Assembly: GCA_963719525.1 (NCBI GenBank)
Contig: CAVRCG010000004.1
Coordinates: 806,001 to 870,000, forward strand
DNA from: Bernardetia sp963719525
GTDB lineage: Bacteria > Bacteroidota > Bacteroidia > Cytophagales > Bernardetiaceae
Reading direction: 5' to 3'
DNA: 64,000 bases
Shown here piece by piece: positions 8,441 through 18,482 of this stretch. The notes below the pieces were generated by a model. The model had not been told where the DNA came from and ran no database searches. It saw nothing but the letters and a program-made list of their open reading frames with translations. Both the position numbers and the translations under genes were made by a program. How positions within the stretch are numbered: position 1 is the first letter of the stretch; each line of letters opens with the position of its first letter.

Positions 8441-9790
8441 ATGGAAGATAATCAGCAAAATCAAGACAAAATTTTTCGTTCTTATTCCGACGAAACACAG
8501 GAATTACTATCTAGTCCACAGGGTTTTTTGATGCGTTCTGGTATTGGGATTATTTTTGGTGTTTTGCTTCTTATGTTTTTGGTATCGCATTTTATTCGTT
8601 ATCCAGAATTATCTACTTCAGAAGTTACGATTTATGCCAATCAAGCCAAGGCGAGTTTGTTTCCCAAAATAAATAGTCGTGTTATTTTCATTAATGCAGA
8701 ACACAGTCAGGAAGTAAAAGAAAACCAGCTTTTGTTAGTTTTGGAAAGCACAACAAATTGGAAAGAAGCCAAAAATTTAGAGAAGTATTTAGATACACTC
8801 TCTTCTCAAAATTCAGCCTTTGAAAATATAGAGTTTTTTGAAAAAAATGAGATTCCTATTTTTACTAATTTGGGAAATTTACAGTTAGATTACGAAAGAT
8901 TGAAAAGCAATATTCTGGATTTTCAACTGTTTTCAAAGACTAATTCTCATGCACAAAAACAAGCTGCTATTCGTTCAGAAATAGAAATTCAAAATTCTCT
9001 AAGTTCTATTTTAGAAGAAAAGTACGAACTTCAAACTAGAGATTATGAGTTGAGCAAACAAAAATACATTACTGATTCCTTATTGTATAAAAGTGATGCG
9101 ATTGCAAAGCAAGAATTTTTACAAACAAAAAGCGCATTCTTGAATAAGGAAAGTAGTTTTTTGCAAAATAAAGAAGCTAACCTGAATGCACAAATGAGAG
9201 TTAGTCAGCTCAATCAGCAGTTAGTAGAAGTTTCTATTGCCTATCAAGAACAGGCTTTCAAGTACAAACAGCAATTAAGAACAAGTTTTGCGACACTCAA
9301 AAAAATGTTAGAAGATTGGAAAACTAATTACTTAATTGTAAGTCCGATAGAAGGGAAAGTTAGTTTTTTTAATCCGATTAATTTATATCAAAGTGTAGGA
9401 TTAGACAAAGAAATTATTTCAGTTATTCCACAGGAAAATGCAATTTATGCTTACACAAAGGTAGATTCAAAACATATTTCGAAGCTTAAAAACGGAATAG
9501 GAACAGAAGGAAAAGAAGCCAATAAAGCAAAAATAAAATTGGAAGCCTATCCCTTTGCCCGTTATGGTTGGTTGGAAGCAGAAGTAGCACAAATCAGTCT
9601 TTCTCCACAAGAAAACAAATATTCGGTACGATTAAAATTAAGTAATGGATTGCAAACAAACCGAAATATAAAAATAGATTTAGATACCAAAAATGAAATT
9701 TATGGAACGGCAGAAATCGTGTTAGAGGAGAGAAGTCTGTTAGACAAATTTTTAGAACAGACAGTTTATTCTGTTGAGGCTTTTGAGTAA
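8441..9790 (+). CDS. HlyD-family membrane fusion protein of the peptide exporter
   Basis: A 449-residue periplasmic adaptor. A short cytoplasmic N terminus is followed by one membrane helix at about 31-51 and a first half lipoyl strand (VIFINAEHSQEVKENQLLLVLE). A long coiled-coil hairpin spans about 100-290, and the second lipoyl half is LIVSPIEGKVSFFNPINLYQSVG. A beta-barrel domain closes the protein. This is the standard layout of partners of C39 ABC exporters, linking them to an outer-membrane channel. It is the last gene of the locus on this strand, 110 bases after the VKOR gene, and is followed by a terminator. No TolC-like gene is visible, so a shared outer-membrane channel encoded elsewhere is expected. 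The frame is intact. Confidence 0.88.
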   Translation: MEDNQQNQDKIFRSYSDETQELLSSPQGFLMRSGIGIIFGVLLLMFLVSHFIRYPELSTSEVTIYANQAKASLFPKINSRVIFINAEHSQEVKENQLLLVLESTTNWKEAKNLEKYLDTLSSQNSAFENIEFFEKNEIPIFTNLGNLQLDYERLKSNILDFQLFSKTNSHAQKQAAIRSEIEIQNSLSSILEEKYELQTRDYELSKQKYITDSLLYKSDAIAKQEFLQTKSAFLNKESSFLQNKEANLNAQMRVSQLNQQLVEVSIAYQEQAFKYKQQLRTSFATLKKMLEDWKTNYLIVSPIEGKVSFFNPINLYQSVGLDKEIISVIPQENAIYAYTKVDSKHISKLKNGIGTEGKEANKAKIKLEAYPFARYGWLEAEVAQISLSPQENKYSVRLKLSNGLQTNRNIKIDLDTKNEIYGTAEIVLEERSLLDKFLEQTVYSVEAFE

Positions 9791-9795
9791 AAAAA

Positions 9796-9830
9796 TTAAT
9801 CCTTATTATTTCAAGAATAATAAGGATTAA
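9796..9830 (+). terminator. Rho-independent terminator after the HlyD gene
   Basis: A perfect 15-base stem, TTAATCCTTATTATT paired with AATAATAAGGATTAA around a 5-base loop, begins just after the HlyD stop codon and closes the peptide-export locus. Confidence 0.75.
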
Positions 9831-9835
9831 TTTAT

Positions 9836-11099
9836 GTAAGATGATTTCATAATGAGTAAACAAATTTTAAGTTAAATTGAAATAATTAAAACTAACTTTG
9901 TTCGCTGTTTTTTGTCCTAAAGATACTCTAAATCTACTAATCAACTAGTAAAACACGATTGATTTTTGAGTTAGAAAAGGATAATCTACAACTAGATAAA
10001 TTTCACTTTATCCAAACAAGTAAGCGAAAATGACGAATTATCGTGATATAGATTTTGAAATAGTTTACAAAACTGAATTTGTCAGAATTTACATTATCTA
10101 TTTTCCTGTTGGCTTACCGTTTTAGTTGAATCCTGAATGTAGAACAAGATAAGAAATACATCTTAAATTGGAAATAACAGTTGTTTTGAGCAAATCGGTT
10201 TTTTTAGTAGCTCTGAATGAAACATATAAAAGATACAAAGTTGTTATTAAATTAATAATAACGAGTTGAATTATTTTTTAAGAATTAATACTTGAATTAC
10301 AGATTACAAAAAACCAAAACTAGAATTAATCAAAATTAATTGAAAATTATAAGGTTGCTTTGATGCGAAAGGTTAAAAATTAGTGAGTTTTTTAGGCTAT
10401 CATTTTCATTACTCTCCAAAGGAAACTAAAATGCTAAACGGGTTTTGATTTACTATAAAAGTTATGTCTTCATTTTTATACTTTTTCTTATTCGCATAAA
10501 TCTAAAATAGAAAATTTTTAAAAAGATTTGTAAAGAGTTTGTTAGGCTGTTTTACAACTATAGATTACTTAGATTTTACCTAAGTCTTTTTTGTGTACCC
10601 AATTAGGAAGTACTAATTTTCCAAACAGAACTTGAAGTGATTCAGTGTTGATGTATAAAATTCTCTAAAAACAAATTGAATGTTTTTTAAGTCATATAGT
10701 ACGAAATTTAATTTTACAAAAATTTAGAGATACTAATTCATATGCACTACTACAAAATACTGATACAGTTTTCTATTTTCAACTACTAAAAAATTCCGAT
10801 TGAAAATTTTAGAGTGAATGTATTACACAAAACGTATTGTGCAAATAGAGATGTATAAATTAACTTTATAAGTGAACATAAATGACGGAGTTACAAAAAA
10901 TTACTTTTTCAAATCGATTAGAAACAAATTTGAAAGTCTCAAAAGTAAATTTATTTTATAAAATTAGTATCAAAATTAATAATAAAATTGATAATGACTA
11001 ATTTTAAGATGTTCTTCAAAAAACACCGTTTGTGTCTTTTAATTCTGTAACTTGATACAATATAGAAATTAAATTTTGTATATGCAAGCGTTTGTAGAA
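9836..11099. other. 1.26 kb AT-rich stretch without a recognisable gene
   Basis: No open frame of believable composition exists on either strand and stops are dense in all six frames. A small terminator-like hairpin (ACTTAG, 7-base loop, CTAAGT, then T-run) lies at about 10566-10590. The stretch could be a fully decayed gene or an untranslated RNA locus; nothing positive supports either. Confidence 0.5.
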
Positions 11100-13196
11100 T
11101 TATTTTTTATTTTTATCGTTTTTTATCTTCTCTTTATTTTTAGCCTTCTCTTCTTCTTCTTGTTTCATTTCTGTTTCTCTAATAATTTTCTTCTTCTCTG
11201 TAACAAAATGTTCGACTTGTTTTTTCAAGACAGGAAGAGGAATGTGTCCATTTTTTAATACTACTTCGTGAAATTCTTTAAGATTGAAATGTTCTTCTAA
11301 AGCATCTTCTGTATATTCTCGTAGGTTTTTGAAATAGATTTTACCTATTTTATAAATGGTCGCTTGTGCAGGACGAACAACTATTTTATCTACCTCATCT
11401 CTCATGGCTTCTCTTGAAAGTCCTGTATTATCTACCAAAAAGTCAATGGATTCTTCTCTTGTCCATTGTTTTAGATGAATACCTGTATCGACTACCAACA
11501 GAGAAGTGATAAAGAGTTCGTTCTGAATTTTTCCTATTTTGACATACAAATCATCGTAATAACTAATCGAATTGTTATTTTCATCTTTCAATAAATCAGC
11601 AAAGTAACCTTCCCAGCCTTCGTAATAGACATCAAAAGGAATTACTCTCCTAAAAGTAGGAATAGAAGTGAGTTGCTGTTCGTACCACGACTGAATATAA
11701 CGCCCTCCAGCTTTCTCATAAATCAAAACAGGAATTTTATTTTGAGGAATTGTTTCAGCATCCTTTAAATTAATAGAAAGTGTTGCAGCTATTTCATCAT
11801 TTCCTGTATGAAATTTTAATAAAGGCGATGTATTTTCTAAAGGAACAGGAATACGAACTAGTTTTAAGGGCTTAGAAGGTTTGTGCAGAAAGAAACTGTC
11901 AAAAGATTGATAAGCAGAATCTGAATAATGTTGATATTTTGCCAAGTACTCTTTGTAATCGTCATCAACTAAAAAATCAGTTGGCAAACGATTATTTATT
12001 TTAGCTAAGTTGTTGGAAACAGAATCCTTTTGAGAAAATTTTAGAGAATCAAAAATGCTTATTAGCTCTTCTCTCAAATCACTAATTTCGCCCAACCCTC
12101 TATAATGATATTCTTCTGCCGATTCTTCTTGTGAAATATGAGCGTGAGACATAAGCATTGTGTTATAATACATGATTGCCGTCGCACTATCATAACCCAG
12201 TTTCCAAACTCCTGCATCATTATTAGAAACTTTAATTTCTTCCTTTAAGTAGTTCAATAATTTTCTATAAGCTGGATAGACATCATCTTCCATAATAACT
12301 CTAGCCTTTGCTTTCAGTTCACGATGCGGACCTCGTATGGGTTCTTTTGTTTTCCTTTTTATAATCTCCCCCGTTGGACTTATCGAATCTAGTTCAGCGT
12401 GATTTGGGTGTTTTAGAATTTGGTTTTTATCACTATCTACCTTATGAGCAAAATCTTTGTAGAGCAAATTATATTGTACATCTCTTGAAATAAAATCTTC
12501 CGTTTCAGCAATTACACGTTCTAAAATAAAGCGAGGAGGAATTACATTTGCTGCTTTTCTGGATTCTAGAAGCTGAATAAGTTGGTCGAATTTATCATCA
12601 AACTTAGATAAGCGTTCTAAATAATCTTGAGCATCGCCAAGCGTTTCAATTTTATGCGTTTCCATCATAAAACGAGGCAACTCTACCTGTATTCCGTTGA
12701 TATGATTTACAGGATATTCGTACTGACGAAAAGCATTTCGATAAATTTCTAATTCTAGATACCAGTCTAATATTTCGGTAGATAACAACTCCTCTTCATT
12801 TTGTTGAGAGCGTTTGTAAGTTCTTAACATCTCAAAATTACGAACAATACTTTCTTCATAACGCCTATCTCGTTCTTGATCCGAAATATCTGTAAGTTGG
12901 CTATTGTGATACGTAATTCCGTATTTTTCCAAAAGATGCAAACGGCTCATCAGTTCGGGGTCATCTTGACCGTATTCTATAAACATGCGTTCATAAAAAA
13001 GGTCAATGCTAAAAGGCTTAAACCAAATTAGATTACAGACCCAAATACCAAAAATAATAAATGAAAAAATACATAAATGCCAAATAACTTTTCTTATTTT
13101 TAGTTGTTCTAAGTAAGAAATTGTTTTATGACTTACATGAATCCACACTCTTCGCCAAGCAAATTTAGTATGAATAATCTCTCCTCTACTCGCCAT
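11100..13196 (-). CDS. Membrane-anchored DUF885-family protein with degenerate metal-binding motif
   Basis: The frame opens at 13256, but I choose the Met at 13196 (698 residues) because the upstream start would overlap the divergent HAD gene. An N-terminal helix (IFSFIIFGIWVCNLIWF) anchors the protein. The body fits the DUF885 family of helical, M32-like presumed zinc peptidases in length, in its early segments (DDPELMSRLHLLEKYGI) and in the late YYEGWEGYFADLL segment. Where the family has its HExxPGHHxQ metal motif, this protein reads IYEKAGGRYIQ: both histidine positions are lost. It is probably catalytically inactive or has a different function. The C terminus is a Lys/Glu-rich charged tail. 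Confidence 0.65.
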   Translation of the reverse strand: MASRGEIIHTKFAWRRVWIHVSHKTISYLEQLKIRKVIWHLCIFSFIIFGIWVCNLIWFKPFSIDLFYERMFIEYGQDDPELMSRLHLLEKYGITYHNSQLTDISDQERDRRYEESIVRNFEMLRTYKRSQQNEEELLSTEILDWYLELEIYRNAFRQYEYPVNHINGIQVELPRFMMETHKIETLGDAQDYLERLSKFDDKFDQLIQLLESRKAANVIPPRFILERVIAETEDFISRDVQYNLLYKDFAHKVDSDKNQILKHPNHAELDSISPTGEIIKRKTKEPIRGPHRELKAKARVIMEDDVYPAYRKLLNYLKEEIKVSNNDAGVWKLGYDSATAIMYYNTMLMSHAHISQEESAEEYHYRGLGEISDLREELISIFDSLKFSQKDSVSNNLAKINNRLPTDFLVDDDYKEYLAKYQHYSDSAYQSFDSFFLHKPSKPLKLVRIPVPLENTSPLLKFHTGNDEIAATLSINLKDAETIPQNKIPVLIYEKAGGRYIQSWYEQQLTSIPTFRRVIPFDVYYEGWEGYFADLLKDENNNSISYYDDLYVKIGKIQNELFITSLLVVDTGIHLKQWTREESIDFLVDNTGLSREAMRDEVDKIVVRPAQATIYKIGKIYFKNLREYTEDALEEHFNLKEFHEVVLKNGHIPLPVLKKQVEHFVTEKKKIIRETEMKQEEEEKAKNKEKIKNDKNKK

Positions 13197-13226
13197 GTTG
13201 AGTCTAGTATCTCTACTGGGAACATT

Positions 13227-13989
13227 ATGTTGAACATCTTCTTCAACCTCGACCATACCTTATGGGATTTTGAACAAAACTCTAAACAAACATTGTCTAG
13301 TTTGTATCAAAAGTATAAATTAGCTGATAAAATTATTAATAATGAAACGATTAATTTTGATGACTTTATAATTGCCTTCCAAACTACAACTAAATTTCTT
13401 TGGAAACAACATCATCTAGGACTGGTTGATAAGACAAAGATACGACAACTTCGCTTTACTCTTCTCTTTCGAAGAGCTACACAAAATGAAAAACAAAGAA
13501 AAGCTTTTCGATAAAAATTCCTACAAAAACTTTAGTCAAAACTCTACGACCAATCTTTTAGAAGAGTTGGAAGACGAGTATCAGTATAATTGTCCACGCC
13601 AACCTCATCTTTTGCCTTTTGCATTAGAAATGCTTACTTACTTGCAATCTAAAGGTTATCAACTTCATATCCTTACAAACGGTTTTGAAGAAAGCCAGAA
13701 ATTAAAATTAGAACACTCTGGTATTTTGTCCTTCTTCAAAAATATTATTACTTCTGATTGTACAGGATTCACAAAACCTAATCCAATTATTTTTAATCAT
13801 GCACTTACTGTTTCTAACGCTACACCTCAAAATTCTATTATGATTGGCGATAGTTTTGATGCCGATATTTTGGGCGCACGTTCATTAGGAATGAAAACTA
13901 TTTTTTATAATCCATTGAAAAAAACACCTCAACATTCGGTGGCTAGTTATGATATTTCGTGTTGGAAGGAGATTGAAGGGATTTTGTAA
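13227..13989 (+). pseudogene. HAD-superfamily (YjjG-like) hydrolase, frameshifted and with nucleophile Asp replaced by Asn
   Basis: From ATG 13227 the protein starts MLNIFFNLDHTLWDFEQNS. The family motif is FFDLDHTLWDFE, so the catalytic nucleophile Asp is Asn (codon AAC at 13245). After about 80 codons the frame must shift by one extra base near 13466-13470 (CTCTTTCGAAGAG) to continue with FEELHKMKNKEKLFDK. The rest contains HAD motif II (LHILTNGFEES), motif III Lys (FTKPNP) and motif IV (MIGDSFDADILGA). YjjG-type enzymes are house-cleaning nucleotidases. With both lesions the gene would not make an active enzyme. It is divergent from the DUF885 gene with only 30 bases between the starts. 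Confidence 0.75.
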
Positions 13990-14034
13990 CAGAATTACGA
14001 ATTACAAATTTATTTTTTATAGAACTTTTTCAAA

Positions 14035-14619
14035 ATGAGAGAAGAAAAAATCTACAACCCACAAACAGAAGCCAAAAACGCAGCAGAATGGAGAAACTGG
14101 CTTTTAGACAATCATAAACAAGAAAATAATGTATGGCTTATCATTTATAGGAAAGAAAGCGAAGTAGAAAGCGTTTATTATGATGAAGCCGTTGATGAAG
14201 CACTCTGTTTTGGATGGATAGATAGCAAACCGAATAAAAAAGACGATAAAAGTTTTTATCAATATTTTTCAAAACGCAATCCGAAAAGCAATTGGAGTAG
14301 AGTAAATAAAAATAAGATAAAACGTCTATTGAAAACAAATAAAATGGAAAAAGCAGGACTAGAAATGATAGAACTTGCTAAGAAAACAGGGACATGGAAT
14401 GCCTTAGATGATGTAGAGAATTTGATTTTACCGAAAGAAATGAAAGAACTTTTTGATAAAAAAGAAAATAAGGAAGCAAAAGAAAATTTTGAAAACTTTC
14501 CTCGTTATACAAAGAGAGGTATTTTAGAATGGATTTTTAATGCCAAAACTCTTTCTACAAAATTAAAACGAATCAAAGAAACATTAGAAGCTGCTAGAGA
14601 AGATAAAAGAGTTAAGTAG
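14035..14619 (+). CDS. YdeI/OmpD-associated family protein
   Basis: A 194-residue soluble protein. WRNWLLDNHKQENNVWLIIYRK followed by YYDEAVDEALCFGWIDS and the FSKRNPKSNWSRVN block are the conserved features of the YdeI family. The C terminus is a short Lys-rich helical domain (FPRYTKRGILEWIFNAKT), seen in the longer family members. Some family members are annotated as bacteriocin-protection proteins, but the biochemical role is not established, and this gene is 4 kb away from the peptide locus with unrelated genes between. The frame is intact and no signal peptide is seen, so it is probably cytoplasmic. Confidence 0.75.
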   Translation: MREEKIYNPQTEAKNAAEWRNWLLDNHKQENNVWLIIYRKESEVESVYYDEAVDEALCFGWIDSKPNKKDDKSFYQYFSKRNPKSNWSRVNKNKIKRLLKTNKMEKAGLEMIELAKKTGTWNALDDVENLILPKEMKELFDKKENKEAKENFENFPRYTKRGILEWIFNAKTLSTKLKRIKETLEAAREDKRVK

Positions 14620-14637
14620 TTTTTCAAAGAAGGCAAT

Positions 14638-17600
14638 CTAAACCCTAAACCCCAAAACAGTAATATCATCACGCTGTTCTACTTTTCCTTGATGAATATC
14701 TAGAGCCTGTTCGATTTGATTTTTTTGTTCTTCCATAGATAAAGCTATATTTTTTTCTATCAAATAAGCCAAATTAGGTGTTCCGAACTTATCTCCTTTT
14801 GTATCGGATTGGTCTGCAAAGCCGTCAGTAGTTAGATAAATACTTGTTCCTTTTTCGAAGACAAACTCGTGATTTTCATACGGCTTCCCTGCAATACGTT
14901 GCGAACCTATCGAACGGCGTGTTCCCTGTACATTTTCCAAATTCGAATCTGGCAAAGCATACCAAAGTGGACGTTTTGCACCCGAAAAATTTAGTTTGGT
15001 ACTATTATTTAGTTCATCTTTTTCCAAAACACAAATAGCTGCATCCATTCCATCTTTATTAGTTTGTTCTCCTTTTTGAAGGGAGTTTTTGAGTGTTTCG
15101 TCCAAACTTTCTAATATTTGAGCAGGATTTGTTATATTTTTTTCAATGATTATTTCATGTAAAAAAGTATTTCCTACAAGCGACATAAACGCTCCCGGAA
15201 CTCCGTGTCCTGTACAATCCACGACAGCAATAACCATTTTTTCTGTAAGTGTAGCTTTATCAAAAACAGTTGTAAACCAATAAAAATCGCCTGAAACAAT
15301 ATCTTTGGGACAATAAATAATAAAAAATTCTTCTATATTTTGTTTGATAAGTTTTTTTGAAGGCAAAACGGCTGCTTGTATCGTTCTGGCATAGCGAATA
15401 GAATCTGTAATATGTTGATTTTTTTCGTTTATGGTAGCGTATGATTGAGCATTCGAAACGGCAATGGCTGCATAAGAAGCAAGCGAACGCAGAATGGTAA
15501 GATGATTATTCTGATAGGCTTCTTTCTCAAAACTCTGAACCGTCAGTACGCCAATAGATTTTTCTTGTACAACTAGAGGAAGATAAATCAAGGATTGAGG
15601 AATATCTCCTGTTTCTAATTCTTTGGTGTGATAAGCAGGAAAGTCTTTTTCAAAATTATTACTAAAAATTTCTTGTTGATGTACAAACGATTGAACGGCT
15701 AATTTTTCGGTGTCTTCCAAAGAATCCGAATTAAAAGGTAGTATTTCTCCATTCTCTACAAATCCTCTAAAATCAATCCTTTGGCGATATGAATTGAAAA
15801 CTCCTATTCCAAATCCTTCTGCTGGCATCAAACTATTTACACTTGAATAAAGCATACTGATAAGATCGCCCAAATCAAGCGTGGCTGTAATCTGCTGACC
15901 AACATCTGCAAGCGTTTGAATGTCTTGATACGATTTTTCTAATTCTTCCTTCTGTAATTCGATATTTTGCTTTTGCATCATTACTTCTTCTTTTTGCTGC
16001 TCTAATTCTGTGTTCGAAAGGCGAAGTTCTGATGTACGCTCTTTTACTGTTTCTTCTAATTTTTGGTTTTTGTACTTCAGTCGTCTTACATTATATTTTA
16101 CTCCTGCATAAGTCAGAATCCAAATTAATGCTATTCCAATTACCAAATATAAAAGATAAGCTAAAGGAGTTTTGTAAAAAGGAGGTTCTATCGTAAAATC
16201 ATAAGTCGTAACTTCACTTTTTGTGTCGTAGGTATTTTTGGCTTCCACTTCAAAAGAATATGTTCCTGCATTAAGGTTGGTATATTCTTTTTTGGTTTCG
16301 GTTGTCCAGTCCGACCATTTTGTGTCGTATCCTTTTAGCCTATGTCTGAAAAGGGTATTTTGTTCGTCTAAATAATTCGTTGAGCTATAAAAGAAAGTAA
16401 GCGAATTTTGCTTGTAATTTAATAAAGGACTAGCGTTTTTTTCTGTATAATTTTCTACAAAAAGTAGCGAATCGCCTTCCAATATTTTTCGAATAAAAAC
16501 ATTAAATGTTGCTTTTTTATATTCTTCGTTCTTTAAATCTAAATAAAAAACTCCCTCTGATGTTCCAAAACCAATTTTGTTGTCTTCTCCTACTCCAAAA
16601 ACGGCATTTATAGAAATAGAATTATTTGACAACCTTTGAGTAGGAAGTAATCTGCTTTTATTTGTTTCTGTATTGAATAAATAAAATTTAGAATAGGGAG
16701 AACTAGATAGCTGCACAACAAGAGTTCGAACTATTTATTGCATGTAGTTGAGTAAATGTTTCTTCTTCTCCTTTTAGCTTATTGATAGCTAAGTGAGCTT
16801 CAAGGTTTTTGTTTTTCCACGTATAAACGGAGTCAAATGTAGTTACGAAGATTTCTTGATTATGCTTTGCAATATTCACTACTTTATACGCATCAAAATT
16901 TACTTTCAATTCTTCTAAAGAGTCTTTTTCTTCAAAGATGTGTAGCTTTTCTTGTCCATCTAAAACAAATACTAAATTATCTTTCATTTCTAATCCTGAT
17001 ATAGTAAGGTCAGAAATTACTTTTGAAAAAATAGGCGTTTTGTTTTCTGCAAAATCTAATTTGTAACTTCCTTGTTGATTCAGAACGCCAGCATAAAGTC
17101 TATTTGGAGTAGTCGTTGAGGAAATAAGATAATTAGAAGAAGCATCTGTTTTCATGTATTCCTTCCACGATTTTCCTTTTATCTGACTTATTCCGATGTT
17201 GGTAGCAGCAAAAAACAAGGTATCAAAAGGTTTGAAAGTAGTAACAAGGCTTTGAAGTTTCCAAGTTTGGTAGGAATTTCCTTGCAAAGGCAAAAAATTA
17301 TTCTTATTACTATCGTGATAAAAAACTCCGTTTGTGGTACTCACATAAAACAAACCGTTTTGCGTTGCTACATCAGTTACAATTCCTGTAATTCCTTTGT
17401 CTTCTCCATATTGCTTGAAAGGCGAGCCTAATTCTATTTTTGCAATTCCTTTTGCAAGTGCAAGCCAAAGATTGTTTTGATTATCAAGTTCTGCTCCATA
17501 TACTTTGTTGGTAATTCCGTCGCCCTGTCTGTATTGAAATAATTTTTTTCCTTCTTGATTGATACAAATAATTCCGTAACGAAGTGTAGAAATGTAATAA

Positions 17601-18436
17601 TTCCCATCTTTTCCTAGTAATCCGTGATACACTGAACTTACTTCATCTGCTGTAAGGTCGGTCTGAAAATCTCTAAATTGATTGGTTTCTGGATTGTAAA
17701 TAGAAAAAGAAGCTTTGTTTTTACCTATCAGAATTTCTCCCTTTTGTGTTTTGGGATAGGGAAGCATAAAATAGATAGCATATTTTTTTGTAGGTTCATG
17801 GTTGGGAACTAACTTTAGCTCTTCACTCTCCAACTTTTTTAGTCCAATTTCTGAATCTAATACATAGACTTTTTCATTTACATAATACATCAAATAAAAA
17901 TACTTTCCTTCAGTTGTCCATTTGCTTATTTTGCCGTCTTGGTATCTAAAAATATATTTGTCTGTACTAAAAAACACTCCTTTTGGTGTAGCTTTTACTT
18001 TCCAAACTTCTCCAAAATTTCTGTCTGCTGAGTCCAATAAATCTATTAAAGAAACAAACTCTAGTTTTCCAATAGAATCGGCTTCTAATTTTCCGATAAC
18101 ATTAATAGCTCCTATAAATACAGTTCCTTCATTATCTACATCTAAAACTCGTATAAAACCAGATTTAGGAACTTGAATCGTTCTCCAATTTTTGCCATCA
18201 AACTGCAAAACACCTTCCGTATTAGCAAAATAAAGAAGTCCGTTTTTGTCTTTTTTGACAGCCATATTCACAATTCCAGCTTGATATTCTTTGGGAGAAT
18301 ACAGGCGTGTAAAAGGAACAGCTCCATCGCTTACAATCTTTTGGGCATACGTTGGAACGGAAAAAAACAGAGCTATAAAACAAAATAGAAATAAGGAAAG
18401 TACACTAAATAAACGGAATAGTAGTATTTTTATCAT
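14638..18436 (-). pseudogene. Beta-propeller / Y_Y_Y / GAF / SpoIIE-type sensor serine phosphatase, split by a frameshift near 16703-16740
   Basis: Two overlapping minus-strand frames (16703-18436 and 14638-16716) are the two halves of one protein of about 1265 residues. The first half has a signal peptide ending TYAQ and beta-propeller repeats. The second begins with the last propeller strands, then a Y_Y_Y domain (FEVEAKNTYDTKSE), one membrane helix, and a coiled coil starting NQKLEETVKERTSEL. A GAF domain and a C-terminal PP2C/SpoIIE phosphatase domain follow, with SGDFYWF and VDCTGHGVPGAFMSLVG carrying the metal-binding residues. Known relatives sense an envelope signal and dephosphorylate a cytoplasmic anti-sigma antagonist. 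Removing one base near LHAINSS joins the halves. It may be a real null allele or a sequence error. Confidence 0.75.
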
Positions 18437-18482
18437 ATAAGGAATAAGGAACGTAAAAAGGGGAATTTTACTTGTTTACAAA

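Noticed and set aside
13197..13256. Upstream start of the DUF885 gene
   Set aside because: It would overlap the start of the divergent HAD gene, and the added residues are not family-like.
14035..14619. YdeI-like protein as immunity factor for the peptide locus
   Set aside because: It is 4 kb from the locus with unrelated genes between, and the bacteriocin-protection label of this family is not well founded.
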